Origin: DATBJG01 sp963790545 | GTDB lineage: Bacteria > Acidobacteriota > Vicinamibacteria > Vicinamibacterales > JAMQPK01 | Assembly (NCBI GenBank): GCA_963790545.1 | Contig: CAWBPA010000017.1 | Span: 744,001 to 808,000, forward strand | Length of the DNA stretch: 64,000 nucleotides | Reading direction: 5' to 3' | Shown here: positions 28,182 to 36,233 of the stretch, piece by piece | Layout: every line of letters starts with the position of its first letter | Position numbering within the stretch: the first letter of the stretch is position 1 | The notes under the pieces: generated by a model | The model's input: the letters and a program-made list of their open reading frames with translations, nothing else | What the model was told of the DNA's origin: nothing | The model's database searches: none | Translations under genes and position numbers: made by a program

Positions 28182-28916
28182 ATGAAAAGTCTTCTTTTTG
28201 TGGTACTTCTTTCGTTTAGCAGCATCGTCGCGACCGGATGCGATGACGGGGGCCCTCCGCTGACGCCCCCTACCGGCCCATCGCCGCAACCGACGCCGGG
28301 TCCGACGCCCGCTCCGACGCCAACCGAGTTCACACTGACAGGGCGCGTCACCGAGTCGGTGCCGACGACGCACACCGGGATCGGCGGCGCACTGGTGACG
28401 ATTGCCGACAGCAGCCGGATGGCTGTGTCCAATTCCGTGGGGTTCTACACAATCGCCGGATTGCCATCGGCCGAGGTCACGGTTAACGTCTCTGCTGATG
28501 GATACGTGACAACCTCACGTCGGCTGGCCGCGACCGGGAATATCACCACAGATTTTCAGCTGCGCCCGATTCCAGCAACGCTCAGTCACACCTTGACAGG
28601 AAGCATCGGCGGCGGCGACGGGACGTGCAGCGATGGCGTGGCGATGAAGCCGTGTCGGATCATTGCGATTCCCGTTCATAACAACGGGCCCATCGAAGCC
28701 ACCCTCCGGTGGGAATCGATCAGCCCGGCAGATCTCGACGTCTCCGTGTTTCAAACAGGCGGCTCGACACCTCTGGCACGTTCAGCCTTGACGGGTCCGA
28801 TGCAGGAAGAAGTCACCGCGAATGTCACTGCCGGGGGCACCTACGAAATCCGTGTGACGCATTCGTCTGGCGCTGATACCGTGATGTATACACTGAAACT
28901 CACATCCCCGAATTGA
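28182..28916 (+). CDS. Lipoprotein with carboxypeptidase-regulatory-like domain
   Basis: I place the start at ATG 28182 (preceded by GCAGGA), giving MKSLLFVVLLSFSSIVATGC: the lipobox ATGC ends in the acylated cysteine. A proline/threonine linker (PPTGPSPQPTPGPTPAPTPT) follows, then a beta-sandwich domain of the CarboxypepD_reg type (LTGRVTESVPTTHTGIGGAL, GFYTIAGLPSAEVTVNVSAD) and a second beta-rich domain ending VMYTLKLTSPN. A surface-anchored binding protein is likely; ligand unknown. The R2 tandem array begins directly after the stop. Confidence 0.8.
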   Translation: MKSLLFVVLLSFSSIVATGCDDGGPPLTPPTGPSPQPTPGPTPAPTPTEFTLTGRVTESVPTTHTGIGGALVTIADSSRMAVSNSVGFYTIAGLPSAEVTVNVSADGYVTTSRRLAATGNITTDFQLRPIPATLSHTLTGSIGGGDGTCSDGVAMKPCRIIAIPVHNNGPIEATLRWESISPADLDVSVFQTGGSTPLARSALTGPMQEEVTANVTAGGTYEIRVTHSSGADTVMYTLKLTSPN

Positions 28917-28917
28917 A

Positions 28918-29350
28918 CACGAGGCTAGAAGATCTTGAGTCATTTCGACCAACAAACTCTCCTGACCTCTTAATCTCTTGTTCACGGTCCAGCGAAGCGC
29001 CGTGCGCGGTCGTTCCCCTCACACGGACCTTCACACACGAGACTAGAAGATCAGGAGTCATTTCGACCAATCAACTCTCCTGACTTCTTAGTCTCTTGTT
29101 CACGGTGCAGCGAAGCGCCGGTGCGGTCGTTCTCCTCACACGGACCTTCACACGAGGATAGAAGATCAGGAATCAGTTCAAACAACAAACTCTCCTGACC
29201 TCTTAACCTCTTGTTCACAGTGCAGCGAAGCGCCGGGGGGTCGTTCTCCTCACACGGACCTTCACACGAGGATAGAAGATCAGGAGTCAGTTCAAACAAC
29301 AAACTCTCCCGACCTCTTAATCTCTTGTTCACGGTGCAGCGAAGCTGCGC
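28918..29350. repeat. Four tandem R2 units of about 115 bp
   Basis: Units start at about 28918, 29036, 29151 and 29265. Each reads CACGAG-(G/A)-(C/A)TAGAAGATC, GAGTCA.TTC, CAACAAACTCTCCTGACC, CTCTTGTTCACGGTGCAGCG and AAGCGCC, then CTCACACGGACCTTCACAC. Copies differ by point changes. A minus-strand frame (29051-29476) translates the array as repeated peptides and is not a gene. Confidence 0.85.
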
Positions 29351-29381
29351 GACAGAAAGAATTACAGAAAGGTGGAGTTCC

Positions 29382-30821
29382 CTACCGCAGATACACCGCT
29401 TTCCGATCGACAAAGAACTCCAAGCCCGTCTGGCTGTTTTCGGGCAAGCCGGCACCCGAGAGCTTGATGCCACCAAACGGCATTGACGGTTCTTTGTAGC
29501 CTGTGTGCATGTTCACGTGCGCCAGGCCAGCCTCGATGCCATCAATGTACGACCGTGCTGCAACCAGATCTCTCGTGAAGATCGCAGACGATAGTCCGTA
29601 CACGGAGTTGTTGGCCAGTTCGAGCGCCTCACCGAGCGAGTCGAATTCGCACACTGCCAGCACCGGTCCGAACACCTCATCTTGAAACAGCGTAGTCTCC
29701 GGCCTGACATCCACAAACACAGTTGGCCTGATGAAATACCCTTCCGGCGTGCCGGGCGCCAGAGGGCCCACGCCGGCAACGATACGCGCGCCATCCTCTT
29801 CCGCCTGCCGTATCGCCGTCGAGATGTCATGGTGTTGTTGCGGCCCGGCCACCGGCCCCATATCTGTCGTTTCCTGCAGCCCGTCGCCCACCACCATGCT
29901 TTCCGAGCGACGTGTCAGCATTTCCAGAAACGGTTTCGCAATCGTGCGGTGCAGAAGGACTCGGCTGGTGGAGGTGCACCACTGGCCCGCATTGGAAAAT
30001 CCGGCGGTGACCGCGGCGTCGACGGCTTCGCCAAGATCGGCGTCGTTCATGACAATCAGGGCGTTCTTCCCGCCCAATTCGAGCTGTGTGCGCGTCAGGT
30101 TGGCCGCAGCCTTGGCATGGATCTGACGCCCAACGGTTGTAGACCCGGTAAACGAGATGGCCCGCACCTGAGGGTTCTCGACAAGTGAATTCCCCAATGA
30201 CGATCCAGGGCCCGTCACACAATTGAACACTCCCGCCGGCAGCTTTGCACGCTCGAACAGCTGCGCCATGAACATGCCAGACCAGGGCGTGAACGATGCT
30301 GGCTTGAACACGACGGTGTTCCCCGTCAGCAATGCCGGCAACGTTTTCCGACACATGACGTTCATCGGAAAATTCCACGGGCTGATCACACCGATGACGC
30401 CAAGAGGTTCGTACTGAACCCAGGTCGTGAGATCGCGAAACGCTCCAGGGCCAACGTGACCGGCAAACGTTGCGACCTGATTCAGGTGGTACGCACCTTC
30501 GAGGAGCGCCGAATCCACTTCGGCCCGCGACTCGCGGATCGTCTTCCCGTTTTCGAGCGTGACGATGCGCGCAAGCTCGCCGCGCGACTCCTTCAGTAAT
30601 CGCAGGAACTCAGCAATGTAGTGTTGGCGCTCAGGAATCGTTCGACGCCGCCACCCCCGGAAGGCCTCGCCAGCTGCAGTAGTCGCGTCGCGTACGTCGT
30701 CTGGGCACGACAATTGGAACTCGCCGAGATGACTACCCTTCAGCGCCGGATTTTCGTTGGCGAAAATCTGACCGCTTCGCGAGGGCACCCACTCGCCGTT
30801 GATAAAATTTTTGAACGTCAT
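29382..30821 (-). CDS. Aldehyde dehydrogenase
   Basis: 479 residues, full length, cytoplasmic (no signal). NAD-binding and catalytic features: YEPLGVIGVISPWNFPMNVM, FKPASFTPWSG, SFTGSTTVGRQIHAKAAANL, the glutamate in QLELGGKNALIV, and the catalytic cysteine in FSNAGQWCTSTSR. Closest in style to succinate-semialdehyde or alpha-ketoglutarate-semialdehyde dehydrogenases; the exact aldehyde cannot be told. Next to an HpcH/HpaI-type aldolase on the same strand, it might oxidise an aldehyde released by that enzyme, but the aldolase looks exported while this is cytoplasmic. Confidence 0.88.
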   Translation of the reverse strand: MTFKNFINGEWVPSRSGQIFANENPALKGSHLGEFQLSCPDDVRDATTAAGEAFRGWRRRTIPERQHYIAEFLRLLKESRGELARIVTLENGKTIRESRAEVDSALLEGAYHLNQVATFAGHVGPGAFRDLTTWVQYEPLGVIGVISPWNFPMNVMCRKTLPALLTGNTVVFKPASFTPWSGMFMAQLFERAKLPAGVFNCVTGPGSSLGNSLVENPQVRAISFTGSTTVGRQIHAKAAANLTRTQLELGGKNALIVMNDADLGEAVDAAVTAGFSNAGQWCTSTSRVLLHRTIAKPFLEMLTRRSESMVVGDGLQETTDMGPVAGPQQHHDISTAIRQAEEDGARIVAGVGPLAPGTPEGYFIRPTVFVDVRPETTLFQDEVFGPVLAVCEFDSLGEALELANNSVYGLSSAIFTRDLVAARSYIDGIEAGLAHVNMHTGYKEPSMPFGGIKLSGAGLPENSQTGLEFFVDRKAVYLR

Positions 30822-30851
30822 TCGGTCTTCTGTATTCTGTCTTCTATTTTT
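30819..30851. repeat. R9 pyrimidine-word repeat (TCTTCTGTATTCTG)
   Basis: CGGTCTTCTGTATTCTGTCT followed by TCTATTTTTTC bridges the aldehyde dehydrogenase start and the aldolase end. The T run on the plus strand is not an obvious terminator for the minus-strand genes. Confidence 0.45.
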
Positions 30852-31782
30852 TCGCCTCGCGAATGACGTCCTCGGTTGTACGGATCATCATCCAGCCTTC
30901 TTTGAGTCGTTTTGCCATATCAGCGGCGCTCGTTGCTGTGATTCCGCAGGGCACTTTGCGGGCGAGACACGCTTTGAGAATCGTCTGGCGGGCAGCCTCG
31001 ACCTCCGGGGAATTGGCCGGAACGCCGAGAGAAAGACGCAAATCATTGGCGGCGCCGATGAAGGCCATGCCCACTCCCGGGACCGACAGGATCTCGTCGA
31101 CGTTCTTCAGCCCCTCAGCCGACTCGATCATGACGATGGCCAGCAAGTCCCCCTCCGGGTTGAGGGGCCACAAGTCGGCTCGTCTTTCGTACTCATCAGT
31201 GCTCAGGCCCCAAATCCAAGTGGCAATGGCGGAGCCGGCACCCCGCTTCCCCACCGGCTCAAAATGCGGCGAACCTTTCAGTTGTGGATACCGCATGCTT
31301 TGCACGGCGGTGAGCGCCTGGGCTTTCGTGTCCACGCCATTGAAAATGACGCCCATCAACCCCATGTCGAGCGCTTGCTTGACGACCCACGCAGACTGAT
31401 CCGCTTCGGGTGGAAATCTTGCAAACAGCGCGACGTTCGGCTGAAGGTTGCCCTTTTTCAGAACCAGCGCCTTGTCCGACATGCCCACGAGAAACATGTG
31501 CAGGGCGTCGAGGTTCAGCGGGTTGTGTTCCATGTCGGCGTAGACGAAATCAACCGGCGCGCGGGCAACGGCTCTCGCGTTGGCAAGAGACAAATCGCCG
31601 GTAATCAGACCGAACACCGCCTGACCTTTGGCCAGCTTGTCGATGACCGGGTTCAAGTGCAATGTGGTCCTCTGGGCGACCAGGCTGTTGGTCAGCAGCA
31701 TCAACGCGATACCAGCCGTCACCACGGATGCCGTCGTAGGTCGCGGCGAGGGCCGTCCGATCAACCGTCGCAGCAATATCAT
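30844..31782 (-). CDS. HpcH/HpaI-family aldolase with an N-terminal export signal
   Basis: I choose ATG 31782 rather than 32001, since the upstream part is repeat-derived. It begins MILLRRLIGRPSPRP and has a hydrophobic segment SVVTAGIALMLLTNSLVAQ, like a signal peptide ending at an AQ site. The TIM-barrel aldolase core follows: VFGLITGDLSLANARAVARA, DFVYADMEHNPLNLDALHMF, the metal ligand region IVMIESAEGLKNVDEILSVP and AFIGAANDLRLSLGV. Class II pyruvate aldolases split 2-keto-3-deoxy acids. An exported form is unusual. Confidence 0.82.
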   Translation of the reverse strand: MILLRRLIGRPSPRPTTASVVTAGIALMLLTNSLVAQRTTLHLNPVIDKLAKGQAVFGLITGDLSLANARAVARAPVDFVYADMEHNPLNLDALHMFLVGMSDKALVLKKGNLQPNVALFARFPPEADQSAWVVKQALDMGLMGVIFNGVDTKAQALTAVQSMRYPQLKGSPHFEPVGKRGAGSAIATWIWGLSTDEYERRADLWPLNPEGDLLAIVMIESAEGLKNVDEILSVPGVGMAFIGAANDLRLSLGVPANSPEVEAARQTILKACLARKVPCGITATSAADMAKRLKEGWMMIRTTEDVIREAKK

Positions 31783-31814
31783 GGACAACGCTCCTCTCGA
31801 TGACCGAGTGGCTT

Positions 31815-31862
31815 GAGAATGGTCAGCCTTAGGCCGTAAGCCTTCAGTCTCAAGCCTTCCTT
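31815..31862. repeat. R7 repeat (AGCCTTAGGCC / AAGCCTTCAG words)
   Basis: GTCAGCCTTAGGCCGTAAGC and CTTCAGTCTCAAGCCTTCC. Short relatives lie at 32531-32553 (GATGAGCCTTCAGACTTGAG) and 33869-33890 (AGGCTTAGGGCTTGCAG), flanking the next two genes. Confidence 0.5.
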
Positions 31863-31897
31863 GAAAAGGATCGACTTCACGGCTATCTTCGTGTCGC

Positions 31898-32533
31898 TTG
31901 GCCTCTCTACAAGACCGAAACTGGCTCGCCTGTATCGACGACCGCGACCAGTTTCGGGGCAAACGGTTCGTCACCTTTTGTGGCCTGATGGGTTGGTACA
32001 TGGACTGGGTGAAGCTGGCGCATCAGTGGGCGATGACCCTCACCGAGCACGGTATTCCCTATCTGCGCGCCGTAGACCATCGTCAAGATCCGGAGCTTCT
32101 GGAGGCATTCGCGGCCCTCGTCGCGTCGGTCGACCTCCACAGTGTCGTCGTCGGCTGTCACATTTCGACCGTCCAGCACAAAGCCACTCGCGTAAAAAGC
32201 GCAAAGACAGCCGTTTTTGCGAGAGCCATGTCGCGCACGCAGGCGCTCATCCCGGGTGACAGTCGCTTGAGCGTGACGGTGGACGACAACGATTCGATTG
32301 CCATGGAATTCTACGCGCTCGTCAAAGCCGCGCGCCGGAAAACAGGCGTGATGCTCAAAGACGACATTTCATCGATCTGTTTTGGGAATGATACGCGCTA
32401 TGCGCCACTGCAGGCAGCTGATTTGCTCGCGTTTTGCGGGCGGAGAAAGATGGAACACGGGGCCGATCCCATTTACGATCGGCTGACCAGGCGACCGAAG
32501 GTCCAACACGTGTTTGAAATGCTCAATCTCTGA
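31898..32533 (+). CDS. DUF3800-like protein
   Basis: 211 residues. An N-terminal acidic strand motif (LACIDDRDQFRGKRFVTFCG) and a late motif (DDISSICFGNDTRYAPLQAA, then DLLAFCGRRK) match the layout of DUF3800, an RNase H-like fold seen in many genomes near mobile or defence genes. Here the usual YIDESG is weakened to CIDDRDQ. No phage, transposon or defence gene lies next to it in this window. R7 repeats flank it on both sides. Confidence 0.6.
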   Translation: MASLQDRNWLACIDDRDQFRGKRFVTFCGLMGWYMDWVKLAHQWAMTLTEHGIPYLRAVDHRQDPELLEAFAALVASVDLHSVVVGCHISTVQHKATRVKSAKTAVFARAMSRTQALIPGDSRLSVTVDDNDSIAMEFYALVKAARRKTGVMLKDDISSICFGNDTRYAPLQAADLLAFCGRRKMEHGADPIYDRLTRRPKVQHVFEMLNL

Positions 32534-32582
32534 TGAGCCTTCAGACTTGAGCCTTATTGGTGCCCGAACGGTGGGGTTCTGT

Positions 32583-33870
32583 ATGCACATTTCCAGGACG
32601 TTTGGCCCGGCGCTGGCCGTGTTGGTGGTTGCCACGTTGTCCATGGTTGACGCGCAGACATCGGAGCCGAAATCTGCATTCCCCGGCCAGACGGATGCGC
32701 CTCCGCCCACAAAGCCCTCTGCACCTTTCGTCGTCCAGCAACTCGCGGGCGGGCTTCCCGGTGCGTGGTCATTTGCGTTTCTGCCCGACGGCCAACTGCT
32801 CGTTACGCAGAACGTCGGAACGATGCGGATTGTCAGACCCGATGGCGTCGTCTCCGCACCCATTGCGGGCGTGCCGGGCGTCAAGTCGGTGGCCGCCCAG
32901 GGACTGCACGACGTCCTGCTTGATCCGGATTTTGCCCGGAATCGGATTCTCTACTTCACCTACTTCGCTCCGCCAAAGGGTGAAGCACCGGCAACCTGGC
33001 CGATCGAATTCTTTTACGAACAGGTCTGGACCAAATCCCTGGCCGAGCGCCGGACGATGGCTCTTGGAGCGGAGCGTGTGGCACGAGCCCGTTTGAGCAC
33101 CGACAATATGCGGTTAGAGGACGTCGGACGTCCTCGTCGAGGGCGCGGAGCGCACCATCGTCGTCGCACGCGACGGCACACTCTTTGTCACCGGGGCCGA
33201 CCGCTTTCGTTTCTACGACTCGGACCTCGATGGTGTCGATCACGATTTTTCCGACAACCCCGACATCCGCCGCAACTTTTCGGGCCGGATCATCCGCATC
33301 AATCGCGATGGATCCATTCCCAAGGACAATCCCTGGCTCAGTCGCGCGACCGTGCTGCCAGAAACGTTCGCTCACGGATTCAAGGATCCCGAAGGCGCCG
33401 CCATTCATCCCCAGACCGGAGAACTGTGGGCGATCGATCACGGGCCGCAGGGTGGCGACGAGATCAATATTGTCCGCGCAGGCAAAGACTACGGCTGGCC
33501 CGACGTCTCCTACGGGAAACAGTACGATGCGCGACAGTCGGATGGCCGGAAGAACGTGTCCGTTGGAAACGGGGCAACGAGCGGCAAAGGTGTCGAGGAG
33601 CCGATTTACTACTGGGTGCCCTCGATTGCCCCGTCCGGCATGATGTTCTACACAGGCGACCTGTTCCCGGAGTGGAAGGGGAACCTGTTCATCGGAGCGA
33701 TGGCCGGGCAGCATCTCGTTCGTCTCGTGCTGAACGGCGAGCGTGTGGTGTCGGAGGAAAAACTGCTCGCGGATCGCAAAGAGCGAATCCGGTATGTGCG
33801 CCAGGGCCCCGACGGCTCGATTTATGTGATCTCTGGCGCAGGCATCCTGCGGCTCACACCCAAGAAATAG
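32583..33870 (+). CDS. PQQ-dependent sugar dehydrogenase-like protein, frameshifted
   Basis: ATG 32583 gives MHISRTFGPALAVLVVATLS with a signal ending VDAQ. Propeller motifs: LPGAWSFAFLPDGQLLVTQN, AAQGLHDVLLDPDFARNRIL; a break near 33120 shifts into VLVEGAERTIVVARDGTLFV, FKDPEGAAIHPQTGELWAID, GGDEINIVRAGKDYGWPDVS and QGPDGSIYVISGAGILRL. About 429 residues when joined. It belongs to the same family as 23923 and 36234, with an extra loop (EFFYEQVWTKSLAERRTMAL). Periplasmic aldose oxidation is the likely role. Confidence 0.8.
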
Positions 33871-33889
33871 GCTTAGGGCTTGCAGTACT

Positions 33890-33952
33890 TAGGCCGGGTC
33901 TTGCTCTTTGGACCCGGCTCCAGGCGGGCCTATAAAGCAAGGCCCGCCCTAC
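33890..33952. repeat. R5 double-hairpin element
   Basis: Hairpin 1: GCCGGGTC (33893-33900) with GACCCGGC (33911-33918). Hairpin 2: GGCGGGCC (33923-33930) with GGCCCGCC (33941-33948). TAGG/CCTA close the outside. It sits between convergent genes and may also serve as a terminator for both. Confidence 0.7.
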
Positions 33953-35577
33953 TTTTGGCCCATCACCTTTAGAAAATCACCCCACGGCACCGGCTTCCCG
34001 TGAATGGGCACGACCTGCTGCACGTCGAGCTTCAGAGCCCTGACCTGATTGAAAAAACTTCGATTGGCAGCCGACGGGGTTGAAGGAAGCGGCACGTGCG
34101 TATCCAGGAGATCGGCTTCAATCAGCATCTTCTCCACCGGAAGATAGGCAAACAGCATGCCTTCGACGTGTTGGAGCGGTTGCATGTAATACATGCTCAT
34201 GGTTCGTGTCCCGTCGCTCAACACGTAGTTTTCCGTCACGCGCTCGTACTGATACCCCTCGGCAAGTTCCGTCGGCGGCCACAACGACACGGCATCAGGC
34301 TGCAGCGTCCGCTGCGAATAGTTCACAACGTCACGGGTGTAGAAGTCAAAATTCTTCCAGTGTGTGACGATGGTCGCGCCAATGTGCATGTAGGTGCGCA
34401 GCCCACCAATGTGATCATGATGCTGATGCGTGTTCACGAGGAATCGGATCGGTTTATCGGGTACGAGACGAACGACTTCTTCGATCACCGCAAGGTTGCG
34501 TTTCTCGTCGAGCGGGGCCTCGACGACGGCCACGAAGTCCTTGAACTCGACAGCCACGCTGTTATGTGAGGCCCCGCCCAGCAGGTAAATGCCGGACCCC
34601 AGCTTTTGTGTGTCCACGCGCACCGGAAAGGTTGCCTGTCTCACCGAGTCGGGAACCGACACAGGGTCGGCACACGCGTTTGGCTTGATGTCCTTGAACG
34701 TGCCACCGAATCCGTTGTGGCCGGCGTTGATGCTTTGCGCCTGGAAGTTGTCGTCCCACCCGTCGTGATGATGCCAGTCGGTGGGAAATCTCACGCCTCC
34801 TCCAACGTCGACGTAGTCGTCGTCGGCGAATTCGTGCTCGTAGTTCATGTCACCCAAGACCGGGTCCGGCACCCACGTGTGAATTCTCTGGAGCATGTTT
34901 CGTTTGTTGATTGTGGCGTCGACGCGGTACTTGCCGAGCATCGTGATCGACACGACGGTGACCTTTTCGGGAACGGTCGTTGGACCGTCTCGACCCATTT
35001 CGCCCAGCTCCCAGCGCCACATAGCCACGGGATTGGCACCGGGAAGCATTGCGGCCTTGAGAAAGCCGTGCGGGTTGAGCCACAGGTCGAGCTGCCAGCG
35101 TTCGGCGTCTTCCGGAGACGCAGCAACAGGACTCCCCGTAGGGCCGTCACGATGCCAGCCGTATGAACCGTTCACCGTGAAGATCTGGCGCTGGTGCTGC
35201 TGGGGCGGCGTGCCACCTACCCAACCCTGGCCATACTTCCACGAGGCGGGGTTCAGGCCGGGCTTTCGATCGAACTCTTCTTTCATCGTCCTGGTTTCCC
35301 AGTTCATCGTCCTGACGTAGTTCGCGAGTGGCTCGCCACGCGGCCAGTCGACGTTCTTGTCGTTCAGGCGCTGCTGCCCGACCATCCCGGCATAGCCAGT
35401 TCCCGCAATCGTGACGCATTTCAAATTGTCGGCCCCGATAGCCTTGCGCGCTGCTGCAAGTATGGGGTGCGGATCGACGTAGCCTGGCGAGAGCGGTGGC
35501 GCACCAGGCTGCTGTGTTGCAAGGGATGGGCTCGTCGAGACGAGCAGAACCAAGACAACCGCGAACCTGCCTACCAT
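33949..35577 (-). CDS. Exported metallo-beta-lactamase-fold hydrolase
   Basis: 542 residues; start follows GAGGAGGCCGC; signal MVGRFAVVLVLLVSTSPSLA. The N-terminal half (about 300 residues) is a beta-rich extension with YGWHRDGPTG and WQLDLWLNPHGFLKAAMLPG. The C-terminal half is the metallo-beta-lactamase fold with NTHQHHDHIGGLRTYMHIGA, then LIEADLLDTHVPLPSTPSAA and a final VVPIHGKPVPWGDFL. All main zinc ligands are present. A distant relative of the cassette B proteins with a much larger N-terminal domain. Substrate unknown. Confidence 0.82.
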   Translation of the reverse strand: MVGRFAVVLVLLVSTSPSLATQQPGAPPLSPGYVDPHPILAAARKAIGADNLKCVTIAGTGYAGMVGQQRLNDKNVDWPRGEPLANYVRTMNWETRTMKEEFDRKPGLNPASWKYGQGWVGGTPPQQHQRQIFTVNGSYGWHRDGPTGSPVAASPEDAERWQLDLWLNPHGFLKAAMLPGANPVAMWRWELGEMGRDGPTTVPEKVTVVSITMLGKYRVDATINKRNMLQRIHTWVPDPVLGDMNYEHEFADDDYVDVGGGVRFPTDWHHHDGWDDNFQAQSINAGHNGFGGTFKDIKPNACADPVSVPDSVRQATFPVRVDTQKLGSGIYLLGGASHNSVAVEFKDFVAVVEAPLDEKRNLAVIEEVVRLVPDKPIRFLVNTHQHHDHIGGLRTYMHIGATIVTHWKNFDFYTRDVVNYSQRTLQPDAVSLWPPTELAEGYQYERVTENYVLSDGTRTMSMYYMQPLQHVEGMLFAYLPVEKMLIEADLLDTHVPLPSTPSAANRSFFNQVRALKLDVQQVVPIHGKPVPWGDFLKVMGQK

Positions 35578-35599
35578 GCGGCCTCCTCGAAGAAACTAT

Positions 35600-35650
35600 G
35601 TAGAGCGGGCCCTTTAAGGCCCGCGAACCGGACCCTGACGTCCGCGCTAC
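35600..35650. repeat. R5 double-hairpin element
   Basis: Outer GTAG (35600-35603) / CTAC (35647-35650); hairpin 1 GCGGGCC/GGCCCGC (35605-35624); hairpin 2 CGGAC/GTCCG (35629-35644). Same three-stem plan as the copies at 33890 and 53666. Confidence 0.7.
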
Positions 35651-35664
35651 GCAATTCGCCGCTG

Positions 35665-36090
35665 CTAGTCGCCGCCCTGCGCCTGGCTGTTCTCCTGGAC
35701 CATCGCCCGGATTCGCTCGATATTCTTGCTGCGGAGCGGGCAGGTGCTGTCGGTCACCACACACTGCGCCAGCGTCATGCCGCAGCCGCACGGACAACGC
35801 GCTTGATTGGCTGCCTGCAGCGCGGCTCGTTTCTGCGATCTGTTCAGCGTGGAAAAATCCACCACCGTGATGTCCTGGTCTGTGTAGCGGATGCCGGACA
35901 TCTGAAGGAACGCATACACGACCAGCGCGAGAACTGCCGCAGCCGCAATCCATGTCAGTGCTTTGCGCGATTGGCGCACCAGCTTTCGTCGGCGCTGTTT
36001 CTTGAGGGCACAACACTGCTTGTACGGTTTCCCTGAGCCGCACGGGCACGGTTGATTCGGTCTTGGGTTTGCGTCACGCGGTGTAGGCAT
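35665..36090 (-). CDS. SEC-C motif protein with membrane helix and cysteine-rich outer domain
   Basis: 141 residues. It starts with the SEC-C zinc motif (NQPCPCGSGKPYKQCC), then basic residues and a single membrane helix (ALTWIAAAAVLALVVYAFLQ), then a C-terminal domain with CPCGCGMTLAQCVVTDSTCP and an amphipathic helix KNIERIRAMVQE. The second part recalls PCYCGC-motif proteins and the CcmH thiol domain. By the positive-inside rule the SEC-C end is cytoplasmic and the second cysteine cluster periplasmic. No firm function. Confidence 0.7.
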   Translation of the reverse strand: MPTPRDANPRPNQPCPCGSGKPYKQCCALKKQRRRKLVRQSRKALTWIAAAAVLALVVYAFLQMSGIRYTDQDITVVDFSTLNRSQKRAALQAANQARCPCGCGMTLAQCVVTDSTCPLRSKNIERIRAMVQENSQAQGGD

Positions 36091-36110
36091 TTTGAGTTCT
36101 CAGTCAAAAC

Positions 36111-36209
36111 CTAACGCAGAGGTCGGCGGAGGGCGCTGAGGCACGCAGAAAACCCCAACTAAAAGGGAATCTCTCTGCGACCTTCGCGTTCTCAGCGTCC
36201 TCAGCGATA
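36111..36209. repeat. R1 palindromic repeat
   Basis: Left arm CTAACGCAGAGGTCGGCGGA, GGGCGCTGAGGCACGCAGA; right arm TCTCTGCGACCTTCGCGTTC and TCAGCGTCCTCAGCG. It fills the gap between the PQQ dehydrogenase and SEC-C genes. Confidence 0.75.
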
Positions 36210-36233
36210 AAAGCTCCGGGCTCTCACCGCCCC

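Noticed and set aside
28918..29350. CRISPR array
   Set aside because: The units are about 115 bp, joined without unique spacers, and there are no cas genes; it is a tandem repeat.
29051..29476. Protein-coding frame with repeated peptides on the minus strand
   Set aside because: It is only a translation of the R2 tandem units, overlaps the aldehyde dehydrogenase end and lacks a ribosome site.
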